From assembly GCF_022376445.1 (NCBI RefSeq), contig NW_025955004.1, positions 124,001 to 188,000 of the forward strand: a stretch of 64,000 nucleotides of DNA, in the 5' to 3' direction. The notes beneath the pieces are model-generated. The model had not been told where the DNA came from, did no database searches, and saw nothing but the letters and a program-made list of their open reading frames with translations. Both the position numbers and the translations under genes were made by a program. Shown one piece after another: positions 11,960 through 23,487 of this stretch (position 1 is the stretch's first letter; every line of letters starts with the position of its first letter). Origin of the DNA: Fomitopsis serialis. Lineage: Eukaryota > Basidiomycota > Agaricomycetes > Polyporales > Fomitopsidaceae.

Positions 11960-13390
11960 CCACTCATTGTTGAGGTTCCTACCGAGAATTCCACCCAAGC
12001 ATATCACCATCTCGCCCTCCTCTGTTAATGTTCTTATTCTGTGGCGAAGCAAGGCGTAATGTCCGTAAGTCCAGCGCATATCTATGGTATCAGTGTTGGC
12101 CAGTTGCTCGTGATCCTGTCGGAGTGGTGACCCCGAGATTCAAACGCATCGGATCCGGCAAGCAGAAACCACACGTTGTGCCTCAGACATCGTGGCAGAG
12201 ACCAATACCCTTGCGAAGTGAGCCCGAGTGTACAGGAGCTTGCCTCCGCGAATAAGTGCGGCAATGACCTTGTGCATGCAGGTTGAGAGCTGGAGCGCAG
12301 GCGCCCGGGTGGAGGAAGGACGAGTAAGGAGTGTCGATAGGGACACGAGGACAGCAGGAGCGGCATGGCACCATGTAGGGATTTCAGGCATGGTGGACTC
12401 ATGAAGGTGCTATAGGACTCACTGGATAAGCATATCCGACCCGTTATCGCTCGGGTGGCATACATTCTCCATGATGATCGGCCACTGGTGCTCGACGATA
12501 GATGGCGGGGCAGAAATGAGCATCTGTAGGATGCCAGCTGTGGGTTGCAATTGAATCAGGAGCATGGCACCAAAAAAATGTTGACTATTCTGTACCTCTT
12601 CCATGCGCTGCGCCGAGATACCCGGACTCCTTCTACATTAAGCGACGAGCCCTTTCCTAGCCCTGCTTCCGAGAGGCCGAGCTCGGCGAATGAGCATTGA
12701 GCTTGCCGCGGTGAATGATGTCGTCCATGAACTCTCTGAGATTATCGTCAGAGCATAGCTCAGCGACCGCTTGAACAGCTGGTTCCTTATGGCCCTTGCT
12801 TACTGCGCTCGGGGACGAGAGCCCGGAGCGCAGCACCAGCAGGGCGTAGAGGAAACCGAGTCGCCCTTATAGCGCCTCACAGCCATAGCTATCCCGGCTC
12901 TGCGTCTCTCGTGGTACTATCTTCAGAACACCTTGGAGAAGGTCAAGACAGGGCTACCACGCTCCGTCAAGGCGCCGTAAGTCGTCTTCATTCAGACCAA
13001 CAACATCCTGTGTGAGCGAACTACGCAGCTTCTCACAAGGATCAGCATCACCGGCCTGACACTCATCTCAAGAAATGAGGTCACCAGAGAGGTAAAGGTG
13101 CACAGGAGGATGTCGGATGGTACAAGTCCAGACATCTTCCCGTCCATGAGCACCACACCTGAAAGGCATCGTCAATGTCTGTGTCCCCTTGAGTTGTACG
13201 GTGCACTCGCCTGCGGCCCCATAGTGAATATACATGTTCTGGATGTAGGCTGTTCACGTACGAGTCGCACGTTCTTGATGAGCGCATTCCGGATCTTGTC
13301 CCGCACTGCTTGATGATTCGGAGGTGGTTGTCCCGAATGGGCGATGAGACGACCTGAAGATACTGCGCCCGCCATACCGCACTGGACTAG
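11960..13390 (-). pseudogene. ancient LanC-like pseudogene (copy C)
   Basis: Reading the minus strand in pieces recovers almost the whole length of the intact LanC-like gene at 20.8-22.4 kb. In order: GRLIAHSGQPPPNHQAV and IRNALIKNVRLV (near 13340-13250), GVVLMDGKMSGLVPSDI (near 13165), TSFLEMSV, DDLRRLDGAW followed by an in-frame TAG (near 12975), LGFLYALLVLRSGLSS (near 12850), AVQAVAELCSDDNLREFMDDII (near 12770-12710), GYLGAAHG, then past a former intron GILQMLISAPPSIVEHQWP (near 12530), WCHAAPAVLV (near 12370), IAALIRGGKLLYT and LRKGIGLCHDV (near 12200). The match jumps frames several times and has stops, so it cannot make protein. The cyclase-type metal motifs WCH and CH are still legible. 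It is much more diverged than the copy at 61 kb, so it is an old paralogue in direct orientation to the intact gene. Confidence 0.85.
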
Positions 13391-13916
13391 AGTGTAATTG
13401 TCGTGCAGAGCAGCTATCAGCGACACCTACATAAGCCGTCATACACTGGTCGGTGCTGCGGGTGACTCGCGTGCGACAAGCTCGTCTCGGAGCCAACCTG
13501 GCTACACGAGAGACTGCCACCCACTGACCCACTGACCCACTTTTCAGGCGACCCTTTCATAGCTTCATTGGACTTCGCACTCGTGCTGATTCCGTTATCT
13601 CTACATACTGCCAAGTCCAATCAAGCTCGGGAAAAGAGTCCAAGTGACACGGTGGTGCCACAAAAGGGAGAGACGCGTCGTAAAGGTCCATACGAGGAGG
13701 AAACGACATTACTTTAGGGAACTGATCGGTTACAGGAGCAGGCGATACGGGAGGGTATGAAGATTAGAGGCGAAGCGCGAATGAGAATCTATGCATGCAG
13801 ACGAACCTATGAGCACTCACACAAGCCCAACGAGCGATCGGCCCCCATGAAGAGGCGAGGCACGCTAATAGGAATGTATAAAAAGACGAAGTCCGGTCAT
13901 TACTGTACTTCCTCGT
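13391..13916. other. intergenic, no gene recognised
   Basis: About 0.5 kb downstream of the copper radical oxidase. No coding signal recognised. Confidence 0.5.
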
Positions 13917-16322
13917 TCACCGACGAGGCGCGTTCTGGTAGTAAGGGTCAAACTCTGCGCTGGGCCCGCCCGTCCGCACCTCGTCGTGATAAGGCGACAG
14001 GCTGATGTTGCTCGCGTTCCCATCCCACATGCTCTTGTTCTCGTGCTGCAGCGGCACGAACGCGCTCGAGTCGGAGTTGCGAAGGTCACGCCTGCCAAGC
14101 GCGCCAGCGCCCCCGACGGAGGACATGGCGTACATCGATGCAGGCTTCGCTTGCGATGCTGCGCGTCTCCGACGTGCGACATAGACGCCGAAAGCGGCGC
14201 CCAGGATACCAACAACAGCGACGGCTCCGACGATGCCACCGATGATGGCGGCAGTGTGTGACGTGCTCCCAGACGATGAGCTGCTTGAGTTGGAGGAGGT
14301 AGAAGAGCTACCAGCGGAGCCACTCGGAGCAGAGCCGCTCACGTTGTCGGCCTGTACGCTAGGGGGAAGGGAGGCCGCAGGGGACGTAGGTTGTGTGCCG
14401 AAGTCGCCGCTGCCGATGAGGACGAACGTGCCGTTGCTCGGGATGCCAGACATGGTGACAAACAGCATGGCAGGGCCGGGCTGGAAGAGGTTGGCATTGG
14501 GAGGGAGCTGAGAAACATGCAAGGAGATGGACCCGTTGCTGTTCACAGTGTACGTGTTGTTCAACTGCATGGAGCGCTGACCCATGTTCATAGCGTGCGT
14601 GGTCCAGCCCGTGCGGATGACCCACACAGTCGTGTTCGCGGCGGCATCGTTCGCAGAGCCGGAGTACGACGAAGGGGGGATCAAGACATCGAAGTAAGCG
14701 CCACCGTAGCTGAGCGTACTCGGTACGTTCTGAGGAGTGGGGCGAGTGGACGCAGAGAAGTATGGCGGGTAGAAGAGCTCGGCCTTGTACGTTGTGGGAT
14801 AGACGGTGCTCATATTGACATCAAGGTTGGGGTTAGAGCCCGCGATGAGCACTGAGGCGTCGGGCAGCAATATAGCCGAGGAGTGGTACAAACGCGCGAT
14901 GTTCGAGGTGTCCAAACCTTCCGTTGACCAGTAGGAACCGGAGGAAGCAGTTGGGTCGTATATAGCAGGTTGACCGACAGGGTCTGCAGCAAGGGACTCT
15001 CCGAACGTCATTTGGGAAAGGGTGGTCGCGTAGAGAGTCTGCTTCGAGAATCCGGCAGTGCCCATAGCGCCGCCGTTCACGACGAGCATCTTACCATCGG
15101 GCAGGTGGATGAACTGACCCATGGTCCGGCCCTTCGGCATATCGTCGGTTTCCACATACTTTGGAGTGGAACCGTCCGTCGGCTCAGGTGTAATGTAATG
15201 ACACTTCGCCGATGCGCCGTACGTCCAGGTGTTGTAGAACGGCCACGAGTAGTTGCCCCAGTAGTAGTCGGGCATGTCCGAGCCACCGCAGAAGAGCACG
15301 CTCGGCGTGTAGTCGTTCGCAGGTGTCAGCGGCATCATCGCCGTAGCGCCCGAAGCGGGATACACGCGGACAATACCGTCCGGCATGGGAGGCAAGTCCG
15401 TCTCCACGTTGTTCTCAGGATCCCAGAGCACTGACCATCCACATTTAGCGCCAAAATCCTGTCAGCACTCGCACAGCACTCACTCGTCGACAGGTTCGCC
15501 TGTACGAACATCTTCCCAGACGGCATCAGATACGTGTGCGCGTACGAGTTGAGGCCCGACGTCTTGACCATGAAGTTCATCAATGTCGCATCGCCCTTGC
15601 TCGGATAGAACTCGTACGTCGGCTCCGCCGCACCGCCCTCCGTCGCCGGGTCAACGTTCGGATAGTTCCTGTTGATGTAGCCACCCTCGACGAACCCACC
15701 AATGAGCGCGATAGAACCGTCCCCGAGCGGCTCTGCTGCGGAGTACCACCGCTGCTTCTGCATGTGTAGCTGCGTCGCGTTGTCAAACCATTGGCACTCG
15801 CGCCCGACAGGTCGTCCCACTTGCACGGATTCAGGATGCGAATCGACTTCGACCCAGAGTAGTCTTGGTACGTCGTGTCATACGTCGCCGAGTAGCCGCC
15901 TGGCGCGAGCACGTCGCCCATATTGCCTCCGGGGCCCGCGGCGCCATTGCCGCCAAACGTAGCGTACGACCCGTTCGGTAGATGCATGCCGGACGCACAA
16001 AACGTGTTCGTAACGACGTCCATCGTCTGCGAGGTGCGGCCCGCAATGTTGTACGCAGAACCCCACGCAGCGTGTCCGTTAATCTGAGCAGCGTTGCCCT
16101 CAGCCTTGTCGAGGACGTAGACGACTTCGTCGTTGCCCAAGAACATCTGATGCGCCGCCATCAATGCACGTTCCCCAAGTCGCAAGCAGAAGAGTCCCTC
16201 ACCATCATCGCGCTGACGAGCGTATCCCCTCCATCCTCGAACGAACCGGGTGTGTGTGTCTGAGCGAAGGCGGCCGGTGCGGCCGCCGCGAGAGCCAGCA
16301 GCGAGAGCTGGCGAGCGAGCAT
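13917..16322 (-). CDS. membrane-anchored copper radical oxidase (glyoxal oxidase-like, AA5)
   Basis: Oxidises small aldehydes or related substrates with O2 to give extracellular H2O2, the co-substrate of ligninolytic peroxidases. A signal peptide starts at 16322 (MLARQLSLLALAAAAPAAFA). The next exon opens FLGNDEVVYVLDKAEGN, the usual start of the propeller. All expected active-site residues are visible: Cys in NTFCASGMHLPNGS and Tyr in RWYSAAEPLGDGS (the Cys-Tyr cofactor), Tyr-His in IARLYHSSAILLPDA, and His in WTTHAMNMGQRSM. The last exon (15431-13917) continues past the catalytic domain into a Ser-rich linker, a helix (IIGGIVGAVAVVGILGAAFG), RRRR, and a cytosolic tail of about 85 residues ending YYQNAPRR. 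Introns at about 16201-16146 and 15485-15431. One base appears to be missing at 15803-15805: RILNPCKWDDLSG continues as RECQWFDNATQL only with one extra C in the plus-strand CCC run. About 770 residues. Confidence 0.92.
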
Positions 16323-19180
16323 CTTGAAAAGATTCCAATCGTCCGCGTCACCGTTGAGCTGGCGAATAAAGCAGTATTTGGGCTAATAATGGACTAGAGA
16401 AGGGGAAGGGCGTCCGGATAGCGAGGAGAAAGGAGTGTGGAGGACGCGAGGGGGGGCTTCAGCCTCGGGGAGGTGGTTGAGAAGGGGAAGTGGCTGCGTG
16501 ACTTATTGATTTGCCGCCTGTCGCCTGCCAAAAAAGTACCGCCCATGCGGTGTCTCCCGGTCGCGCAGTTTCCTGATCGGGCGTTGTTCTTGGACCTCCT
16601 GTTCCGCCGTGGCGGTGAGGCCTCGCCGACGCCTCAGCCTTCCGAGAGCTGCCTCGACATCTCTCGACTGCCTTTTCGACGCATCGCGCCCGTCGCTTCC
16701 GCATAGCGAATATCTGAGACGACCCTCTTCTTCTGGCTCATTCGGTTCTGCCTCTCGCCGGCGGCCCGGCGCCGGCAGTCTTTGCCAGTGTCACCTGTGA
16801 AGATCATATCAAACCACCCAAGCTATTCTTGGACAATCAACACTCCGCTGCCAGGCACAAAGAGACCGACACGGGCTTTGTGGCGACTGACCAGCGGTTG
16901 CACGTACCTGGTGCGTACATACGTGTATGTTCAGCGTATGTATAACTCCCTCGACGGCCTTGTGCGAGTTCTGATACGCGTCGCCTTTATCCAGTCTGTA
17001 GCGCATGAAAAGACACTCACCGCAGATCTAGACGAGCAAAATCCAGACATGGAATCTTCATTAACTGGTGCCGATCGGCATGCCAGAAGCTTGCTGTCCT
17101 AGGTTGAAGTTCTATTCGTGAGTCGCGTTCTGCATGACGACTCAGCGTGTAATGCACGCGCCAGTTTTATTTTTGGTCTTCTGCCAGCTCGTGAGCCTTG
17201 CGAAGGTCGCACGTCGATGGGAGAACTGCAATTTAGGGGGAACTGTATCGGGCGCCCTTCGGCTTTGCGCATGCCGCTTGACACTCGTTGATCTCGATTG
17301 TTCCGCCTGTCGGAACCATGGCCTTACTTGAAACAAACTTGAAAGGTATATGGGATGCACCTCCGGTGGACGATCATGAATTTCTGACCATGTGCACCCG
17401 CACCGTCCGCCTTGTGAGTCGTTGCAGTTTTGCAATCTCCTCGGGGTTGCTCCATAAATTTCGTGATTAGGTTCGACGCCTATCCGCCAGCTGGCCCTGG
17501 CCTTGCGCGTGCTAGTCCTTTGCCAGCACATATCGCGAGTACGCTCTTGATGGTTCGCCAGTGTTAGGCTGAGTTGTTGATTTCGTTGATGTCCACTTCT
17601 GAGGTTGATGAGAGTTGAATTCCATAGTAGTGTCGAAGTATTCCAGATGTTTTCCTAATGACATCATGCTATACACCCCCAACTGCAGACGTGCGCACAG
17701 GCGGAATGTGGCGGCCTTAGTATCGCTGGGGCGTCCCGTAAGGAGGAATGTCGAGGGCGAGCTAGACCGAGTCTCTTGGCCGAGATCTGACGGCGGGTGC
17801 GGATCGTTCGACCTCAGCCGCCCACCGTAGTCTAGTTCGCCCTCGACACTGCCGGTTATAATCCCATTTCGATGGGAACAGCAAGACTCCACCTGAGTGC
17901 GCCGTTTGAAGGCGAGGCCTATCATCTTGGAACTGACTGCCATGTGGCAGTACTGCCAAGTGGGCGGAGGCGCAGATCCAACCAGTGGTGACTGCTCAAA
18001 GCCCTCTGCACGAGCAGCAAGTGTGCGCAATGCGCTCCTCGTTGTCATACTTGTGGCAAGACAGCTTGTAGCCGGAGGTAAGTCCTGCATTAAGTAGGAG
18101 TGACAGCGGGAGGCTTACGCTCGCCTATGGTTCCTCACGGTCTTGTCCAGGATGGGTAGGACTGCACACTCCAGAAGCGTCGGACATACCGAACACGGAA
18201 CGTAAACGATGACGAGAGGGGTAGTCTGAACCCAGGATACTCAGCTGGATATTGTGGACAGCAGCGCCGACGTATGCGAGCATGCTGTGCGCAAGCTCGG
18301 CCGTCGCGGCGTTGGGGTGCAGGCCGGCGAGGGAGATGAGCTAGAGGGCGCGGGACGAGCTAGAGGGCTGACCCATCCGTGATGACGTCCTCCTGTGCGC
18401 AATGAATGTACGAATGCGCAAGAGGCAGGGGAAGCGACGCGCTGCATAACGGGCGCATATAGTCACTGTCAGCTACCGTTGTCAATAGAAGAGACGGCGC
18501 GGGGCCTGGAGCTACATGGTGGTTGTAGGAGAAGATGTACGACAGTGGGTACCTCGACGAGAGTCTTATATATGCGCGCAGACTGTTGGAGATTGAAGTC
18601 AAGCCATAACGTGAGGATGAAGTTGTAGCGAGCTTGAGGGCGGGCGCATGCACAGAACGCGATCTGAGATCGATCGAGTGGCCACCGACGCGTCGGGCGC
18701 GCGTCGCGTAGCCTTATTTGGAAGTGCTAAGTCGACCACTACGTCACCTGTAACCAAGATGACCGCATCATTGCCGCATCATCTACTTGAGCAGTACATA
18801 TTAATAGAACGCAGGTTGCGCCTCGATTCATTCATTATACGATCAAATGCTACTACGATGGGCTGTACAGCTAGTAAGTACTGCTACTGAGCACAAGTCT
18901 AAGATCCAAGCAACACCCGACCAGGATCGCCGCCTGTTTGAAGTCTTTGTCACGCAATCGACACACTGAAAGGTCGCGCTTGCCCAAGCTTGAGCGCTTG
19001 AGCCTGGCATATACCACCTACTTACATAGATTTCATCGCGAACACGTTATCAGTACTTTGTTGACAGCATGTGTGTGCCGAGTTCTTGAGTGTGGCCGTA
19101 AACATGTAAATTGCCATCTACCTCTAGGAAATAACATCCACATATCAAGCGGGTATATGTACACAGGCTCCATTAGAAGG
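16323..19180. other. intergenic, no gene recognised; one hairpin
   Basis: About 2.9 kb. A 19-nt inverted repeat lies at 17749-17848 (listed separately). An ORF-like patch on the minus strand at 18240-18700 (for example LISLAGLHPNAATAELAHSM) could be a gene remnant but matches no family I know. A minus-strand TATATAAG lies near 18570. Confidence 0.45.
17749..17848. repeat. inverted repeat able to form a hairpin
   Basis: TGTCGAGGGCGAGCTAGAC (17749-17767) is the reverse complement of 17830-17848 with one mismatch. The arms are separated by 62 nt. It lies in a stretch with no recognised gene. Confidence 0.7.
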
Positions 19181-20253
19181 TCACGATTGGACGTTCGACA
19201 GTGGTTTTCGGCGACGGGTATGGGTATAAGAGCTGATTGTGCCACCAGCAGCTCTGATGTTAGTCGACGCGGCCGCTGCATCGACATGGCCAGCTGCCGC
19301 CTCCGATTGCAGCCTTCGCCGCTTTTGTAGTCGCGTGTTTTTCGCGGGAGGCGATGGGCTGACCGGCTCGGGGTCTGCAGGGGCGGGACGCTTCAAGGAG
19401 GAACGCCGAGTTGTGCGGGTTGTGCGATCTTGAGCATCGCCTCTTTGTCCCAATCGTAGTGGTGATGGGCGGGATCGTCTGGTCAAGCTGCATATCAGCA
19501 ATTAGAATCCGAAGATACATGAAGGTGCTGAGAACCGACGTGGAGGATAGCCATACTATCGGTACTCAACACCTCTGTGTGACACTCACTTTGATTGTGT
19601 AGGCCTTTTCTCGGGTTGAGGAGACAGACGCGGACTCTGAACTATCGGCCGATCTGCGTCTACCGCGACCTCAGGGATAGCATCCACCCCGGATCGAGAC
19701 ACCTGTTGAGGAGACAAGACTAATGGTCGAGCATCGTTTTGACCCCTTAGAACAATACGTGAATGATTATCAGCCATGACCGTAGGTACACTATGGCCTT
19801 CCACTCACCCTATCGGCGAGGCCACCTTGTCAGTCTCCTGTGTCGCAGAACTCGAGCTGCTGGCCCCTTCAGACGCTGCAGGGGCTGGCGACCTTTGTCG
19901 TTCTCTTTTAGGGCCACATTGGGAGCCCAAGTTCGGAAACACGTCTTGCCTACGCATGGGAGTGGTCAACATACGCGTCTCTGGAACCCATCGGCCATAG
20001 ACGTACCATCTGCCTTGAGCCAACCGATTCGCGTGGCCATACCGCCGGGATTGCACAGTGGGATCGAGACTGAAATAAGGGCGCGTCAGAACATCGCGTG
20101 GTTCGGCGGAGGGCGGTCAACGTACGTGTAAAAGGTCGTGGCCGAGAAGGCCCCGGACAAAGTTGCGTGTGGCCGGCGGCTGGACGCTGGAGACAAACGG
20201 GAGCCGTTGGTAGTCGGCAAGTTGAGGGGTGACTCGGCGAGGGTGGCGAACAT
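19181..20253 (-). CDS. disordered, probably nuclear protein, co-duplicated with the LanC-like gene
   Basis: Unrecognised family. Four exons join in phase with GT-AG introns. Exon 1 starts MFATLAESPLNLPTTNG and ends FYT. Exon 2 reads LDPTVQSRRYGHANRLAQ, GRWYVYGRWVPETRML, then a Ser/Pro-rich part ending KVASPI. Exon 3 contains PLVLSPQQVSRSGVDAIPEV and repeats of S-P. Exon 4 has TRRSRPSPLRL, RTTRTTRRSS and KNTRLQKRRRLQ, which look like nuclear localisation or nucleic-acid-binding basic clusters, and ends LSNVQS at 19181. Low complexity and many S-P sites suggest a phosphorylated, disordered protein. It lies about 0.5 kb downstream of, and on the same strand as, the LanC-like gene. An upstream ATG at 20666 followed by a GTGAGT donor could give a longer N-terminus, but the TATA element kept in the 62-kb copy favours 20253. 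Function unknown. Confidence 0.6.
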
Positions 20254-20790
20254 GTCGATGTCTTGTTGTGTAAGGTGAAGGCTCGTCGAAAGGAGTAAGG
20301 AGGCGCGTGAGTGATAGGGAGAGAACAGAGCGTTATGAGGGGCCTGAGGGGCGGCGCAGCCACTTATGAAAGAGTCGAACCGGGACCAAACAAACCAACC
20401 TGCTAGTTCCGGCCGGAGTGGCGACAAACAAACCGCCACGGACGGCTTGGAAACAATGACTTACCAAACGGACCTGGACGTTCTCTTCAAATTTACGTAG
20501 ATCCGCCGACTCAGGGGTCGAATACCTTTGACCCCGCAAAGGCGACCGCAGGTAACATTTGTGGCATGTACTATTCGGCTTGACATGAACATCTCACAAA
20601 TGAACCACAGGTAGCGAAGATACTCACCTCATGCTCTGCGCCACTTTCCTTCTTATGTCGCTCCATAGACGTCGTGCGCGCAGAAAATGCCGAGATGAAC
20701 TCCAGTCATGAGCCCGTGAATGGTCCCAGACACACAGGCTATGATCATTTCGCCACGCACTGTACAACTCCGTCTCGCACTTGCTCATGT

Positions 20791-22400
20791 TCATAAGTCA
20801 TCATAACCGGGCATCCCCGACTTTCTCTTCTCAACACCACGGCTCGGTACGCCGAGCCTCGCGAGCACCTCCGCCCATGCACAGCACATCCCCGCAACGC
20901 CTTCATACAGGCTGTACGGCTCGTCGGGCACATACATCTCGCCCTTCCGTTCCAGCGCGCCGTACTCCGTGGCCAGGTGCGCGAGGTGCACCGCGCGCAC
21001 GAGCCAATAAGTGTCCTCCCCCGAGTCGAGCGCGTCGGAGACGGCGAGGAGCGCATACACGCTGCCACCAACGCCATGGCAGAGTCCGACGCCCTTGCGG
21101 AGTAGGCCGTGAGTGTAGACGAGCTCGCCGCCGCGCTGCAAGGCCGCGATGGTCCGATCGCGGAGGGACGATGAGATGGCGAGCGAAGATGACTGCGCGG
21201 TTCGATTGAGGAACATGGACAGCAGCATGAGCACGCCGGGGGCGCCATGACACCACCTGAAACCGACCCTTGGTAAGTCTTCCAGAGGCCAGGGAGCTGA
21301 AGACTCACTGCAACAGCTCGTGGCGATCATCCTCGCCGATGCTCACCCGCTTCGCCTCTGTGCTTGTCGCTGTACCGCCAGCGACGTGATACAAGTGCCT
21401 TCCAGCTTTTGAAGGCCAATTCCCAAGCGGCTCCTGAATCGCCAGCAGCCATTCGATCATCTCGACGATGTCTGGCCAATGGGGTTGAATGATGCTTGAC
21501 GGCGTTAGGACGAGCATATGCAGAATCCCAACTGTGGCAAATCGAGTCAGTAACAATACTCCCAAATTTACTATCACTTACCGACACCGTGTGCGCCTCC
21601 AAGATACCGAGAGCTGTGCCATCTCCACATGAGGGGAGGCACCTTGTCGCGCTCGTCTCTGAGACTTGCAAGCTCCTCTTTGTATTCGCGAGCACCGATT
21701 TTGCCTCGCTTCATGATGTCCTCAACGAGCGCTTGTACGTTGGCATTGGCGCAGAGCGATGCAACGGCATGAATGGCGGGGTCCTCGGTCTGGCTGATCG
21801 ACACACCACCGTCGCGAAGAGACGCGAGTTCCGTACGAAGAAAATGCAGAGCGTACAGCAGTCCTGCGCGGCCATACAGGACTTCGCAACCGTCATCGTC
21901 CATCTCTTCATTGGCCGAAACCTGGAGGGCAGCTTCGAGTAGCTGAACGCAAGTCGTCCACGACTCTTCAATCTTCTGCAGATCGCTCCCGCTGACGCTG
22001 GCCTTGCGCAGACCAGAGCTGACCCAGAGCCTCTCCTTCAGGATGAGGGTTGCTGATCCGACGCTGGTTTCGAGAAACGAAGCGCGGGATCCTGAATGTG
22101 GGACCGTCAACTGCTGGGACGTAAGGGGAGCGATGGTCGATTTCGCCAGGTCCGATGGCACGAATCCTGCCACGCTCTTGTCCATGAGATATACTCCTGC
22201 CAGTCCATCTGTTAGGCAGCCTTCTGGATCCGATCCTTGGAATACATGCCTGCAGAACCAATGTGTACACCAGCTCGGGTAGCCGAGTGCCTGTGAATAC
22301 GCCTCGCGTTAGACATGAGTGCGTCTTGAATGTCCTCTTGCAGGACCCGCAGGTCGGCAGGCGGCTTGTTAGAGTGAGGGATGTATCGAGAGGTAGACAT
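20791..22400 (-). CDS. LanC-like (LanCL) protein, intact copy A
   Basis: LanC-fold protein, an alpha/alpha toroid with a zinc site. In bacteria LanC cyclises lanthionine; eukaryotic LANCL proteins add glutathione to dehydroamino acids in damaged proteins; fungal roles are unclear. Starts MSTSRYIPHSNKPPADL at 22400. Exon 1 ends IGSA, and a 45-nt intron with a GC-AG border (donor G/GCATGT) leads to DGLAGVYLMDKSVAGFVPS. Then come CEVLYGRAGLLYALHF and MWRWHSSRYLGGAHGV; after two more introns, GILHMLVLTPSSIIQPHW, LLQWCHGAPGVLMLLSMF (first zinc Cys plus His), ELVYTHGLLRKGVGLCHGVGG (the Cys-His zinc pair), and a C-terminal YSLYEGVAGMCCAWAEVL, ending MPGYDDL at 20791. All metal-binding motifs are present. 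About 460 residues, no signal peptide, so probably cytosolic. Two dead relatives lie at 12-13.4 and 61-62 kb. Confidence 0.9.
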
Positions 22401-23487
22401 TGCCAGCTGTCACTGTGGACTACGAGGGACTGTTGATGGCTGCTTCAGTTCAAAGAAAATGATTACTAGTCAGCTGCAGAACGAGCCAACTTACCCAGAA
22501 TCATAGAACTGAGTTCATGCCGCTGACGTCAGGCGGGCCCTTGCCCCGAGTTTCCACCTGAAATGCTCCCTGAAGTCTCCAATTGGATAGAAAACAAACC
22601 TGCATGTCTACAAATGACCTAGTTTTGCGATCGCACTATACAACGACGGCGACGATCGAGGGGGAGGAGGAGGGGACCGCGATAAAGTCAGACCCATATC
22701 TATGAATAATTGTTGATTCTCTGCAAGGCCAGGATCAAGTACTAGTTCATGTCCCCCGCACAGAATGAGAATGAGGTCGGTCAAAGGCAGGTCGACAACT
22801 TATTGTTCAAGAGATTGGTGGACGGGTAACAAGAGGTAACATTATTTAAGCTGCTAGGACCGTCATCCGTGGGAAGCGTACATGAGCGTACATACCCAAT
22901 TCGGTGTTTGCTCCCAAACGTCCGCCTGGCGCGCGGTCCCTTGCTCTGAGATCGTCCAGTCGTCCTGCCAATCACAAACTAGCTTAAGCTTTACGAGAAT
23001 GCACTTGGATGCTGAGGCAAAGCTCGAATGTGGCCAAACCGACTTTGAAACGACCCCGTGTTAAGGACAGCCTTGCGCGGTTTACGCTATGGACTGGGCT
23101 GTCGCCGTTGACAGCCTGAGATTATTGATGATCAATGCGCAGAACGACGTGCTCGAGAGCGGATCTGAATGCATTGTTGCCATATCAGCGCGACCAGCGG
23201 TATGAAGGGTCTACAACAAGGTTCTCATGCCTTAGCGTTGATAGGGCGGCTTGACCTGCTCAATCATTGCAGTGAAATCTCGTACTCTTCCAAACCCCCC
23301 GAACAGTGGATCGGTCACTCAACAGGAGGCTTACGCGCGCAGCTCCCGGGTCTACTCGTGAAGACATGATGACTGGCGGCCATGATATCACGGGAAAGGA
23401 ATCTCGACAAGATCCCGCCTTGACGAGAGAACCCGAGGCCAGTGACTCTTGTAGTTTATTTGTCCCATTTGCTCATGAACGTTATAG
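22401..23487. other. intergenic, no gene recognised
   Basis: About 1.1 kb between the divergent LanC-like gene (-) and the DUF6535 gene (+). It should hold both promoters and the unlocated first exon of the DUF6535 gene. Confidence 0.45.

Larger units (their letters stand above)
19180..22400 (-). repeat. inverted segmental duplication, copy A
   Basis: The span from the LanC-like start codon to the end of the disordered-protein gene is collinear, genes and spacer alike, with 60990-63610 on the opposite strand. Similarity starts at the ATG of the LanC-like gene and fades just after the SNVQS end of the second gene. Copy A is about 0.6 kb longer because copy B has lost internal segments. Confidence 0.9.

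Noticed and set aside
17512..18090. 192-codon minus-strand ORF
   Set aside because: No recognisable domain, signal or conserved blocks; overlaps the hairpin region.
18240..18700. minus-strand fragments such as LISLAGLHPNAATAELAHSM and a TATATAAG
   Set aside because: Protein-like but too short, in several frames, and not assignable to a family. May be a gene remnant but not supportable.
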